64,000 bases of DNA, taken from contig JACERV010000007.1 in NCBI GenBank assembly GCA_013911065.1, positions 1 to 64,000 of the forward strand, in the 5' to 3' direction. Position numbers and translations under genes: made by a program. Under the pieces are notes generated by a model. That model saw only the letters and a program-made list of their open reading frames with translations. It ran no database searches and was not told where the DNA came from. Position 1 is the stretch's first letter. Every line of letters begins with the position of its first letter. This document shows positions 34,363-41,591 of this stretch, in pieces. Origin of the DNA: Ruminococcus sp. Lineage in GTDB: Bacteria; Bacillota; Clostridia; Lachnospirales; Lachnospiraceae.

Positions 34363-35427
34363 TTATTTTGCGTTTGTTGCAGCCTTTTCAACTACTGTTA
34401 TAAATGGTGATACATGTACAGTTACAGAGGAAATCAGATCAGCGTCTGAAGCCAGACCTTCTTCGTTTACAGCGATTCCGCTAACCTCAGAAGCTGTTTT
34501 TCCTGTTACATATCCAGAAAAAGCGTCTGCCTGCTCAAACCACTCTTTTCCAATAGAGGAAGCCTTCTTCATACCATAATCATCGCCCAGCTCCTGCTTT
34601 GTTGCAACCGCTGCTGTCAAATCAGAAGTAATAACTCCTTTTGTATCAAAGTTTACTTCACCCTGAGATGCATCTACGTAGCAGCTCGTAATTTTACCAT
34701 CTCCATCTGTAGTTACAACGGAATACATAGAATATGCCTGTGCCAGGCCTTCTTCCTCAGCAGTTGCATCTGTAGATTTTGACATTTCAGTAGTAACGCC
34801 TAAACCAAGTTTGTCTGTGCTTGCTGCCCCTAAGTCCTTTGCATTTGCTACGGCTTTCTCAACTGCAGAAATAAAATCACCAATATGGATAGTTACGGAA
34901 GCTGTCAAATCTTCATCTGTAGCTAATCCCTCTTCATTTACGGCGATTCCTTTTACTTCATCTACTGTTTTCCCTACTACATATTCAGCAAAAGCATTTG
35001 CCTGTTCGTTCCATTCTTTGCCGATAGAAGAAGCTTTTCCCATACCATAATCAGTTCCCAGCTCTTGTTTAGATTCAAATGTGGTTGCTTTATCAGTCAA
35101 AAGCTTGCCTTCTGCTGAAAAGTTCATTTTTGTCTGAGCTGCATCAATTTTGCAATCCAGAATTTTACCATCACCATCAACAAGTACGGCTACGATTGTA
35201 GAATCTACCTGCGCCAGTCCGTCTTCTTCACCTGCCGGTGTTGACTTCGCAATTGATGTAGTTACTGAAAGCCCAGTCTTTGCAGCGCCTGCACTGGTAT
35301 CTTCCGTCTTTGTGTCTTCTGTCTTTGCAGTGTCTGTCTTTGTGTCTTCTGTTTTCTTACCACCACATGCAGTGAGTGCTCCTGCTGCTAAAGTTACACA
35401 GAGTAATAAAGCTACTAGTTTTTTCAT
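34363..35427 (-). CDS. pplA: PplA-like FMN-binding extracellular electron transfer lipoprotein
   Basis: A 354-residue lipoprotein: signal peptide with lipobox LTAC (Cys21), a Lys/Thr/Asp/Glu-rich linker (about 23-50) and two homologous domains of about 145 residues (about 51-197 and 207-353). Each has YGM-K-ASSIGKEW-EQA-AF, GKT, GIAVNEEGLA and a final DL-x-x-SVT segment before a helix. By analogy with FMN-binding domains ending in SGAT, Thr179 and Thr336 are candidate flavinylation sites (inference). In Listeria PplA is doubly flavinylated by FmnB and reduces extracellular acceptors. Strong ribosome site GGAGG. Confidence 0.85.
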   Translation of the reverse strand: MKKLVALLLCVTLAAGALTACGGKKTEDTKTDTAKTEDTKTEDTSAGAAKTGLSVTTSIAKSTPAGEEDGLAQVDSTIVAVLVDGDGKILDCKIDAAQTKMNFSAEGKLLTDKATTFESKQELGTDYGMGKASSIGKEWNEQANAFAEYVVGKTVDEVKGIAVNEEGLATDEDLTASVTIHIGDFISAVEKAVANAKDLGAASTDKLGLGVTTEMSKSTDATAEEEGLAQAYSMYSVVTTDGDGKITSCYVDASQGEVNFDTKGVITSDLTAAVATKQELGDDYGMKKASSIGKEWFEQADAFSGYVTGKTASEVSGIAVNEEGLASDADLISSVTVHVSPFITVVEKAATNAK

Positions 35428-35504
35428 AAAAATACCTCCATTTTACGCCGTTAATGCGGCTATTTCTTTATTTCAATCCGGTTTTCCGGACGAATAACAT
35501 ATCA

Positions 35505-36413
35505 TCAGATTCTGTCAAGAATCACGGCCAAAAAGATAGCCAGGGTGTTGGCACCCATAATAAGAATAAAGTTTATAATGCTGAGATTAAACGTAGTACT
35601 CTTTTCCTGCCTTTTCCAAAAGGCACGGATATTTTTTTGCACCAGTATGATGGTAAACAGTGAAAGCAGAACCACCGGAGGAAGAACCCCAAATATTACC
35701 ATCAAAATCATAGAAATATACGTCAAATAATAAAGCCCCGCAAACAGGAGAAGTGCTTTCTTTCCGATATAATAAGGCAGGGTATGCCGCTTTACCGCAA
35801 TATCTTTTTCCAAATCGCAAATATTGTTGGCCAGCATAATATTTGCTGTTACCGCAAAAGGCGTGATGGAAAAAAGGATCAGTGTAAGTAACGGAATGAC
35901 ATGTACCGATAATGATACAGTTTCCCAGCTCAGTCCGTAGGTCAAAAAAGTCCCTTCAGGTGAATTGATATACATTAGTATAAACGGGATTATCACTCCA
36001 TAAAAGAATCCGGATATCGCTTCTCCAAGTGGCATTCTGGAAATCGGCAGCGGGCCATATGTGTAAAACACCCCGAAAAGGAAGCAGATTCCACCGGCAA
36101 CCAAGACTACCAAATCAGTTAAATAGGCAAGATAAAGGCCTGCAGCAGTGCTGATTCCAAACAAAACATAAATAATCAAAAGCGCCTGTTTTCTTCCAAA
36201 GGCAAGAATCTGACCGTTATCTTTAGAGTCAATATAATTATTGATTCCGGTAGTTGTCAGGTCGAAGAAAAACATTCCTGCAAAAAACACCAGTGTCTTT
36301 CCCCAATATATCTCGTGTCTCTGGTATAAAAGAAAACCTATAGTCAGAAGAAACGTAAACGTACTTGTGATCTTCGTTTTAATCTCTGTATAATCAAAAA
36401 ATTTTGCAAGCAA
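35505..36413 (-). CDS. dmkA: UbiA-family prenyltransferase (DmkA/MenA-like)
   Basis: Integral membrane prenyltransferase (302 residues, eight or nine hydrophobic segments) that joins a polyprenyl chain to 1,4-dihydroxy-2-naphthoate to make demethylmenaquinone. The two aspartate motifs are NNYIDSKD (about 63-70) and NNICDLEKD (about 190-198). In Listeria the paralogue DmkA makes a separate quinone pool for EET. Here it follows dmkB by 16 nt. No naphthoate-synthesis (men) genes are present in the window, so the precursor source is unknown. Confidence 0.9.
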   Translation of the reverse strand: MLAKFFDYTEIKTKITSTFTFLLTIGFLLYQRHEIYWGKTLVFFAGMFFFDLTTTGINNYIDSKDNGQILAFGRKQALLIIYVLFGISTAAGLYLAYLTDLVVLVAGGICFLFGVFYTYGPLPISRMPLGEAISGFFYGVIIPFILMYINSPEGTFLTYGLSWETVSLSVHVIPLLTLILFSITPFAVTANIMLANNICDLEKDIAVKRHTLPYYIGKKALLLFAGLYYLTYISMILMVIFGVLPPVVLLSLFTIILVQKNIRAFWKRQEKSTTFNLSIINFILIMGANTLAIFLAVILDRI

Positions 36414-36429
36414 TCTACCTGTTCCTCCT

Positions 36430-37386
36430 CTATAGTTCCACTTTCATTCCGGTTGCTTTCTTCACGATTACGGCTACTCTTTCCCGTTTTTCTTCTGTCA
36501 CATCCAGCTTGTTTATATAACGCTCTGCCTTTTTATAATACCGCCCGATAACCTGCTTCGTGTAATCCAGGCCTCCGGCCTTCTCTACCGCCTGATTGAT
36601 ATCCGCTCTCGCTATACCGTCATCAATGGCTTTCTTTTTAAAATCAGGCAGCTTCTCTAAAGCATGAATCAAAGGAAGAGTAATAACTCCCTGCTCGTAA
36701 TCCGACTGAACGGGCTTTTTGGCCTGTTCTATTGTTTTGTCAAAGTCCAGGCAGTCATCCTGAAGCTGAAAAATTAAGCCGGCATAATTTCCAATCTTTC
36801 TGTATTTCTTAACCTCTGCCGGAGAATAACCTCCCAAAATGGCTCCTGTCAGGAAAGAGGCCTCAAAGAGAGCCGCTGTCTTTCCCGATATGATTTTTAT
36901 ATACTCAAAAACTGTCAAATTTAAATTTTTATTGTTTATATGCTGTAACAGCTCTCCCAGACATAGCCTGCTTATATAATCAGGCAGGTCTATATCCACA
37001 TATTCCTTCCGGTTCGGGATGGCTGCAGCCATTTTCAGTGCAAGACTCAAAAGATAGTCTCCGCAAATAACCGCAGTCCGCTTCCCATATTTTTTCTGAA
37101 GGGTTTCTTCTCCTCTTCTCAAATCCGCATTATCAATGACATCATCATGAACAAGAGATGCCAAATGAATGATTTCAATTGCCGCCGCCCCATATACTGC
37201 ATCGGGATTTATCATCCCCTCACTGTCCTGTGCACAAATCAGTACGGAGACTGCACGAATCATTTTCCCCTGTGAACCAGATAAATGAGTTAAATATTCG
37301 TTGATTATGCGGGGAGAACTTGTAAGAGCCTTTCGAATTTCTTCCTTTACAAGCTCATAGGACTCCTCGTATGTTAATTTCTCCAT
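36430..37386 (-). CDS. dmkB: Polyprenyl diphosphate synthase (DmkB-like)
   Basis: Trans-prenyltransferase of 318 residues that builds the isoprenoid tail used by the adjacent UbiA enzyme. Both aspartate-rich motifs are present: DDVIDNADLRRG (about 80) and QLQDDCLDFD (about 215), with GKTAALFEASFLTGA between them. Product chain length cannot be read directly. It lies between ndh2 and dmkA with short gaps, matching the EET locus of Listeria in content. Confidence 0.92.
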   Translation of the reverse strand: MEKLTYEESYELVKEEIRKALTSSPRIINEYLTHLSGSQGKMIRAVSVLICAQDSEGMINPDAVYGAAAIEIIHLASLVHDDVIDNADLRRGEETLQKKYGKRTAVICGDYLLSLALKMAAAIPNRKEYVDIDLPDYISRLCLGELLQHINNKNLNLTVFEYIKIISGKTAALFEASFLTGAILGGYSPAEVKKYRKIGNYAGLIFQLQDDCLDFDKTIEQAKKPVQSDYEQGVITLPLIHALEKLPDFKKKAIDDGIARADINQAVEKAGGLDYTKQVIGRYYKKAERYINKLDVTEEKRERVAVIVKKATGMKVEL

Positions 37387-37405
37387 TGCATCACCTATAT
37401 CTTTT

Positions 37406-39430
37406 CTAGTCCTGATACAGATACAGTTTCCTGATCAGGGGCAGCTTTCTCCACCATTTCTTTAAAGCCGGCATCGCATAGTAATCCAGACCAATTGTTC
37501 TTCCTGCTCCTATCAATACCGCAATACCTGCGAAAATCATCCAGAAGGTTCCCAGATATAATCCTGTGGTGCATACAAACATAAACTGCAGAACCAGGGA
37601 TACCGCTGCCGCCGGAGAAGTAAAGAGACCTCCCATCAGCGCAAACCCGATCAAAATTTCCGCAATCACGATGAAAACCTGCATCGCTATCTGTACCCCG
37701 TCATGAGGAAGAATCGCTTTATCTACAAACCAGTTCATAAGAGGAACATCCAGTCTGAAAGCAAGGTCACTCAAGGTTGAAGATGCAAGATCCGCTCCAC
37801 TGACAAACACCATTTTGAAAAGCCCTAAAATGTTCCAGTTAAAAATCACGTGTCCTACGGAAGCTGCCGTATCTGCCGCTGCTCCTGCCGCACCTGTAGC
37901 CGAACTCACTGCATCCGCCGCCGCTGCTGCATTCGATGCCGCCGTAGTTGCTGTGCTTACCGCATCCGCTGCGCTGCCGCCAGCATTCAGTATACTATCA
38001 TACCAGGATTGGGCGCCGCCAAAAAATCCTTGCAGCTTCGGCTCATTGAGCCACCCCTCCACAATTTTCATAATTCCTTCAAATAACCACACAGCACCCA
38101 GCCAAAAACGCAGGGGGACGAGAAGGAAGCTGGGTGTTCTGTTAGAAAAATGTCCGCCAACAAAGCTTCTGCAATCGCGTACAGTAAAAAATTCATGCTT
38201 TATGTAGCTGAATATTTTATTCCAGCCCAGTACCTGAATGAAATAAATAATATTGATAAAGTGCTTAGCAAACATAGCAAGAAAGGATGGCAGACTGAAA
38301 AAATGTCCCGGAAGTCCCACATGGGCTGTTCCATAGCGGCCTCCTATACAAACCATTACTCCATGGAAAGCAGGCTTATACTCTTCCATCTCGCCTTTTC
38401 CTGTTAACGCACTGATGATATTATGAGCCGCTGTATCGGCGCTCTGTTCGCAGTTTTCTACCATCTGAGGAACAGATACTTCCGCTCCCTCAGGAACATA
38501 ATACATATTGTCTCCAATGACATATACAGATTCATCCTTTGTAGAGCGAAGAAACTTATCCACCGGAATGCGTCCGCCTCTTTGTTTTTCTAAAGCATCG
38601 GCTGCCGCTGCCGCAATGTCACTGCTCTGGATTCCTGCGCCCCAGATTACTGTTCCTATGCTTCTTGTTTCCTCTTTTCCACTGCACTTCAACTCAATAG
38701 AATCCTCTGTGACACGGGTTACGCTCGCATTCATACAAAGCTGTACCCCCATTTTATTCAATCTTTTCGCAACTTTTGCGGATAATTTTTCTGGAAGGTT
38801 TGGAATCGGTCTGCTTAAACCATCCACATTTACCATGGTTACTTCACTTCTGTCGATTTCAAATTTTTCACAGAGAATTGGTACATATTCTGCAAGCTCA
38901 CCAATCATTTCCACTCCGGTAAAACCTGCACCTATCACATAAAATGTGAGCATTCTTTTCCGCTCTTCAGCATTTTTTTCAACAGCCGCTTTGCGGAATG
39001 TATTTAAAATATGGTCCTTCAGCAAAATAGCATCTTCATAGGACCAAAGCTTGAAGGTATATTCCTCTACACCTGGAACTCCATAAAATGTAGGTTTGGA
39101 ACCGGATGCTATTACCAGATAATCATACTCATAAGATGCTTCTTCGCCTTTTACTATCTTCGCTTCAAAATCTACTTCTGTTACAGTGTCCAGCTTCACA
39201 TTTACTTTTCTGCCTGCAAACACCTTGCTTAAGCTGATTTTTATGCTGTCCTCGTCTACTCTTCCTGCAGCAACTTCGTGCAGCTCTGTCAGCATTGTAT
39301 GGAAGGGCTTTTTATCAATGATAGTAATTTCAACCTCTCCCTGTTTTTTCTGCTTTTTAATTTTTTTCGCAATTTTTTTTGCCGTAAGGATGCCGGCATA
39401 GCCCGCCCCTATAATCACTACTCTCTTCAT
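37406..39430 (-). CDS. ndh2: Type II NADH dehydrogenase with C-terminal membrane domain (EET Ndh2)
   Basis: Starts the EET electron chain by passing electrons from NADH to demethylmenaquinone. The first 400 or so of 674 residues form an NDH-2 flavoprotein: IIGAGYAGILTAKKIAKK, NADH site VIGAGFTGVEMIGELAEY, VIWGAGIQ and VYVIGDN. The C-terminal part has about four membrane segments of DoxX-like character (LRFWLGAVWLFEGIMKIVEG; LMGGLFTSPAAAVSLVLQFM). Between them is an Ala/Ser-rich, low-complexity stretch (about residues 480-530). Membrane-fused NDH-2 is the form found in EET loci. It heads the operon; promoter at 39487-39515. Confidence 0.92.
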   Translation of the reverse strand: MKRVVIIGAGYAGILTAKKIAKKIKKQKKQGEVEITIIDKKPFHTMLTELHEVAAGRVDEDSIKISLSKVFAGRKVNVKLDTVTEVDFEAKIVKGEEASYEYDYLVIASGSKPTFYGVPGVEEYTFKLWSYEDAILLKDHILNTFRKAAVEKNAEERKRMLTFYVIGAGFTGVEMIGELAEYVPILCEKFEIDRSEVTMVNVDGLSRPIPNLPEKLSAKVAKRLNKMGVQLCMNASVTRVTEDSIELKCSGKEETRSIGTVIWGAGIQSSDIAAAAADALEKQRGGRIPVDKFLRSTKDESVYVIGDNMYYVPEGAEVSVPQMVENCEQSADTAAHNIISALTGKGEMEEYKPAFHGVMVCIGGRYGTAHVGLPGHFFSLPSFLAMFAKHFINIIYFIQVLGWNKIFSYIKHEFFTVRDCRSFVGGHFSNRTPSFLLVPLRFWLGAVWLFEGIMKIVEGWLNEPKLQGFFGGAQSWYDSILNAGGSAADAVSTATTAASNAAAAADAVSSATGAAGAAADTAASVGHVIFNWNILGLFKMVFVSGADLASSTLSDLAFRLDVPLMNWFVDKAILPHDGVQIAMQVFIVIAEILIGFALMGGLFTSPAAAVSLVLQFMFVCTTGLYLGTFWMIFAGIAVLIGAGRTIGLDYYAMPALKKWWRKLPLIRKLYLYQD

Positions 39431-39486
39431 TGTATTTTCTCCTTGGCTTCCCTTAAATTGATATTAGAATTTTCTCTCATCCATCA

Positions 39487-39515
39487 AAAATAATGGCAAA
39501 TCAAATAGGTTTCAA
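39487..39515 (-). promoter_or_regulatory. Candidate promoter of the EET operon (ndh2)
   Basis: Minus strand TTGAAA, 17-nt spacer, TATTTT (4 of 6 in the -10 box). About 55 nt upstream of the ndh2 start, leaving a short leader. The -35 box overlaps the edge of the palindrome at 39513-39552. Confidence 0.5.
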
Positions 39516-39552
39516 CACGAAACGTCGTTAGTTTTTTAACGATTAAGTGTTG
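39513..39552. promoter_or_regulatory. 40-bp compound palindrome upstream of ndh2, candidate operator
   Basis: Outer arms CAACAC (39513-39518) and GTGTTG (39547-39552) enclose inner arms TCGTTA (39525-39530) and TAACGA (39537-39542) around a GTTTTT core. It abuts the ndh2 -35 box and lies in the 330-nt gap shared with the divergent hxlR gene. No other gene is seen in this gap. Confidence 0.55.
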
Positions 39553-39650
39553 CAAAAGCCCCCTATTTCTTATATAATAATCAAAGTCACCACCCATTTA
39601 TATTAATAGATGTTTTTTATATTTACAAGTAGGTACTTTAAAGTTCTTAA

Positions 39651-39666
39651 GTATCCTTTAGGATAC
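39651..39666. promoter_or_regulatory. Palindrome GTATCC-TTTA-GGATAC upstream of hxlR
   Basis: A perfect 6-bp inverted repeat with a 4-nt centre, about 95 nt before the preferred hxlR start. HxlR-family dimers bind short palindromes near their own genes, so this is a candidate autoregulatory site. No run of U follows, so it is unlikely to be a terminator. Confidence 0.5.
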
Positions 39667-39760
39667 CCTTTACACTGGAAATAATACGTTTTCGCATATT
39701 AGACACACTTCTATGATGGTATATCCAATTATTGGAAACTCAGAAAGGTTAAAAATACTT

Positions 39761-40177
39761 ATGGAAACAAATAAAAACAGACACGAGAATTGCTTTATGA
39801 GAGAAACTTGCAGACAGGACGATTTATGTCCCATGGTTTTGGCATATAAACTGCTTTCCGGAAAATGGAAAATTATGATTTTATGGTTTTTGAGTGATAG
39901 AGTGCTGCGCTATAATGAAATTTCAAAACGCATGCCTGATGTTACTCAGAAAATGCTTACAAAACAACTGCGAAGTCTGGAAGAGGATCACCTGATTACC
40001 CGGCACGTATATCCTACCGTTCCCCCTAAAGTAGAATATGAAATTACGGAAATTGGAAAGCAGATTGTACCAATTATGGAAATGATGCACAAATTTGGTG
40101 CTTCTTACATAGACAACTTTCGGGATGAACTAAATAAACACAAAAATACAACGGACAATTCTGAAATTTGTAATTAA
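39761..40177 (+). CDS. HxlR-family winged-helix transcriptional regulator
   Basis: About 138 residues with the HxlR core CPMVLAYKLLSGKWKIMILWFLS, then RYNEISKRMPDVTQKMLTKQLRSLEEDHLI (recognition helix) and YEITEIGKQIVPIMEMM. HxlR proteins often sense thiol-reactive or quinone stress; besides the core Cys there are several N-terminal Cys (ENCFMRETCRQDDLCP) that could be redox-active (inference). It is divergent from the EET operon and may control it. The frame is open to 39713; ATG 39761 is chosen because AAAGG lies upstream, but spacing is long, so the start is uncertain. Confidence 0.85.
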   Translation: METNKNRHENCFMRETCRQDDLCPMVLAYKLLSGKWKIMILWFLSDRVLRYNEISKRMPDVTQKMLTKQLRSLEEDHLITRHVYPTVPPKVEYEITEIGKQIVPIMEMMHKFGASYIDNFRDELNKHKNTTDNSEICN

Positions 40178-40194
40178 AAACTGTATCAGCAAAT

Positions 40195-40377
40195 TTATAT
40201 GAACTGGTTTCTTGCAGCATTATATTCATAATCTATTGTTTTCAGCTTTTCTACCAGCTCTGCCTGAGAGACGTCCATATCCTCACACAGTTCGTCCAAT
40301 GTTTTATAATAATCCCTGAGTCTGGTGTTTATTACACTCAGTAACATAACCGGATCACCCGGAAGTCCTGTCAGCAT
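40195..40377 (-). CDS. DUF4250 family small protein
   Basis: A 60-residue protein matching DUF4250: LPGDPVMLLSVINTRLRDYYKTLDELCEDMDV and a final YEYNAARNQF. It is a short helical protein of unknown function found in clostridia. The ATG overlaps the stop of the folate cyclo-ligase gene by 7 nt and follows GAGGAGG, so expression is coupled. It converges with hxlR with only 17 nt between the two stop codons. Confidence 0.88.
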   Translation of the reverse strand: MLTGLPGDPVMLLSVINTRLRDYYKTLDELCEDMDVSQAELVEKLKTIDYEYNAARNQFI

Positions 40378-40937
40378 ATATAATCCTCCTCTTCTGTCAT
40401 TATAATTTCCGGTCGTATATCATGTTCACCGGCCGGAATAGATTTCAGACACTGCATCCCATAGGCAAGGGCGATTCTCCGGTAATCAGGATGCACACTT
40501 AAATAAGAGTCGTAAAATCCCTTCCCGTACCCAATTCTGTTGCACTGTACATCAAACGCAACTCCCGGCATGATAACCAAAACATCTTTTCCGCAAGCCT
40601 TTATCTTTGCAGGCGGCTCCATAATTCCATAATATCCCTCCTGCAGTTCTTCCATACTATCTATGTAGTAAAACTCCATTTTCATTTTTGTCCCATTATC
40701 CACAATGATCTTAGGAACCGCCACCTTTTTCCCCATTTTCAGAGAATAAGAAATCAGCCGTCCGGTAGATACTTCTTCTCCAAAGGAAACATAACAATAA
40801 ATTTCCCCGGCACGTCTGTACAGCGGATGGCTGATTACCTTTTCAAAAATGGTGTCACTCCAGGTCTGCCTCACTTCATGCGTGAGCGCAGCCCTGTCTC
40901 TTTTCATCTTTGATCTAATTTCCTTCTTTGTTTCCAT
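40371..40937 (-). CDS. 5-formyltetrahydrofolate cyclo-ligase
   Basis: Converts 5-formyl-THF to 5,10-methenyl-THF with ATP, returning folate to the one-carbon pool that FolD and Fhs (59-62 kb) use. About 188 residues with the basic N-terminus KKEIRSKMKRDRAAL, VMPGVAFDVQCNRIGYGKGFYD and the ATP-site pattern typical of the family. The ATG at 40937 follows GGTGA; a GTG at 40949 is an alternative. Its first codons overlap the DUF896 gene. Confidence 0.92.
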   Translation of the reverse strand: METKKEIRSKMKRDRAALTHEVRQTWSDTIFEKVISHPLYRRAGEIYCYVSFGEEVSTGRLISYSLKMGKKVAVPKIIVDNGTKMKMEFYYIDSMEELQEGYYGIMEPPAKIKACGKDVLVIMPGVAFDVQCNRIGYGKGFYDSYLSVHPDYRRIALAYGMQCLKSIPAGEHDIRPEIIMTEEEDYIC

Positions 40938-41136
40938 ATTTTTCACCAAGGTTTATAATTGTTCCGTCCTTTTCCTGAATATCAATTCTGTCAAGCTGCC
41001 CCCGCAGATTACGTCTGAATGAATCAATGTATTCCTGACGCAGCACCTTCTGCTCCTTCTTTTCAGATTCTGTCAATCCCTCAGCTTTTGATTTTCTGTA
41101 CAATTCATTAATTCTTTTAATCTTTTGTTCGTTCAT
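40915..41136 (-). CDS. DUF896 (YnzC-like) protein
   Basis: A 73-residue protein with the DUF896 pattern KIKRINELYRKSKAEGLTE and EQKVLRQEYIDSFRRNLRGQL, a two-helix bundle followed by a short tail. In Bacillus, YnzC is linked to the SOS-induced yneA operon; no such link is visible here. It ends inside the start of the folate cyclo-ligase gene and lies 10 nt after the BofC-like gene, so these small genes form one transcript. Confidence 0.9.
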   Translation of the reverse strand: MNEQKIKRINELYRKSKAEGLTESEKKEQKVLRQEYIDSFRRNLRGQLDRIDIQEKDGTIINLGEKYGNKEGN

Positions 41137-41146
41137 TTTGCTCTCC

Positions 41147-41506
41147 CTAACTGGAATAATTCTCTAAAAATCCGTATACCTTTGCCTCTGTCTCAATGTA
41201 TTTCCCATCTTCGACTTCCTGCCGCACATCCTCAGGCAGGTTTGCCACCGGAATATTGGTGACTTCATAAATCGTTGTTTTATCATATAAATAAACGATA
41301 ACATATCCATGAAGCTCACAGATATAATATCCTTCATTTTTTGTTGCACTTCCTTTTGTTGTTATACTCTCGGTTGTCTGTTCTGGTTCTGCCTTAGCCT
41401 CCTGCCTGTCCAACATATACCGGTAACTGAGCTGATATCCAATACCTAATATGGAAACCAGTAGAAAAACACCTGCAAAAAGGCCAACCCAGTATTTCGT
41501 CTTCAT
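41147..41506 (-). CDS. BofC C-terminal domain-like membrane-anchored protein
   Basis: A 119-residue protein with one N-terminal transmembrane segment (YWVGLFAGVFLLVSILGIGY), a Thr/Glu/Lys linker and a small C-terminal domain with GYYICELHGYVIVYLYDKTT and KVYGFLENYSS. This domain resembles the C-terminal part of BofC, the forespore protein that holds back pro-sigma-K processing in Bacillus; most clostridial proteins have only this part. The role in sporulation is inferred from family and neighbours. ATG 41506 lies 9 nt after AAAGGAG. Confidence 0.75.
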   Translation of the reverse strand: MKTKYWVGLFAGVFLLVSILGIGYQLSYRYMLDRQEAKAEPEQTTESITTKGSATKNEGYYICELHGYVIVYLYDKTTIYEVTNIPVANLPEDVRQEVEDGKYIETEAKVYGFLENYSS

Positions 41507-41591
41507 AAGGATCAACTCCTTTTTTCATACAGTATTGGCTTTTTTACCGGTTTTATACCATTTTATGAAAATTTGTCCATAGAATGGGCTA

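Noticed and set aside
37815-38207. Long Ala/Ser-rich plus-strand frames opposite ndh2
   Set aside because: They are shadows of the GC-rich Ala-coding tract of ndh2, with no ribosome sites.
40160-40200. AAATTTG/CAAATTT stem between hxlR and the DUF4250 gene as a terminator
   Set aside because: The stem is short, AT-only and overlaps the stop codon; termination is possible but unsupported.
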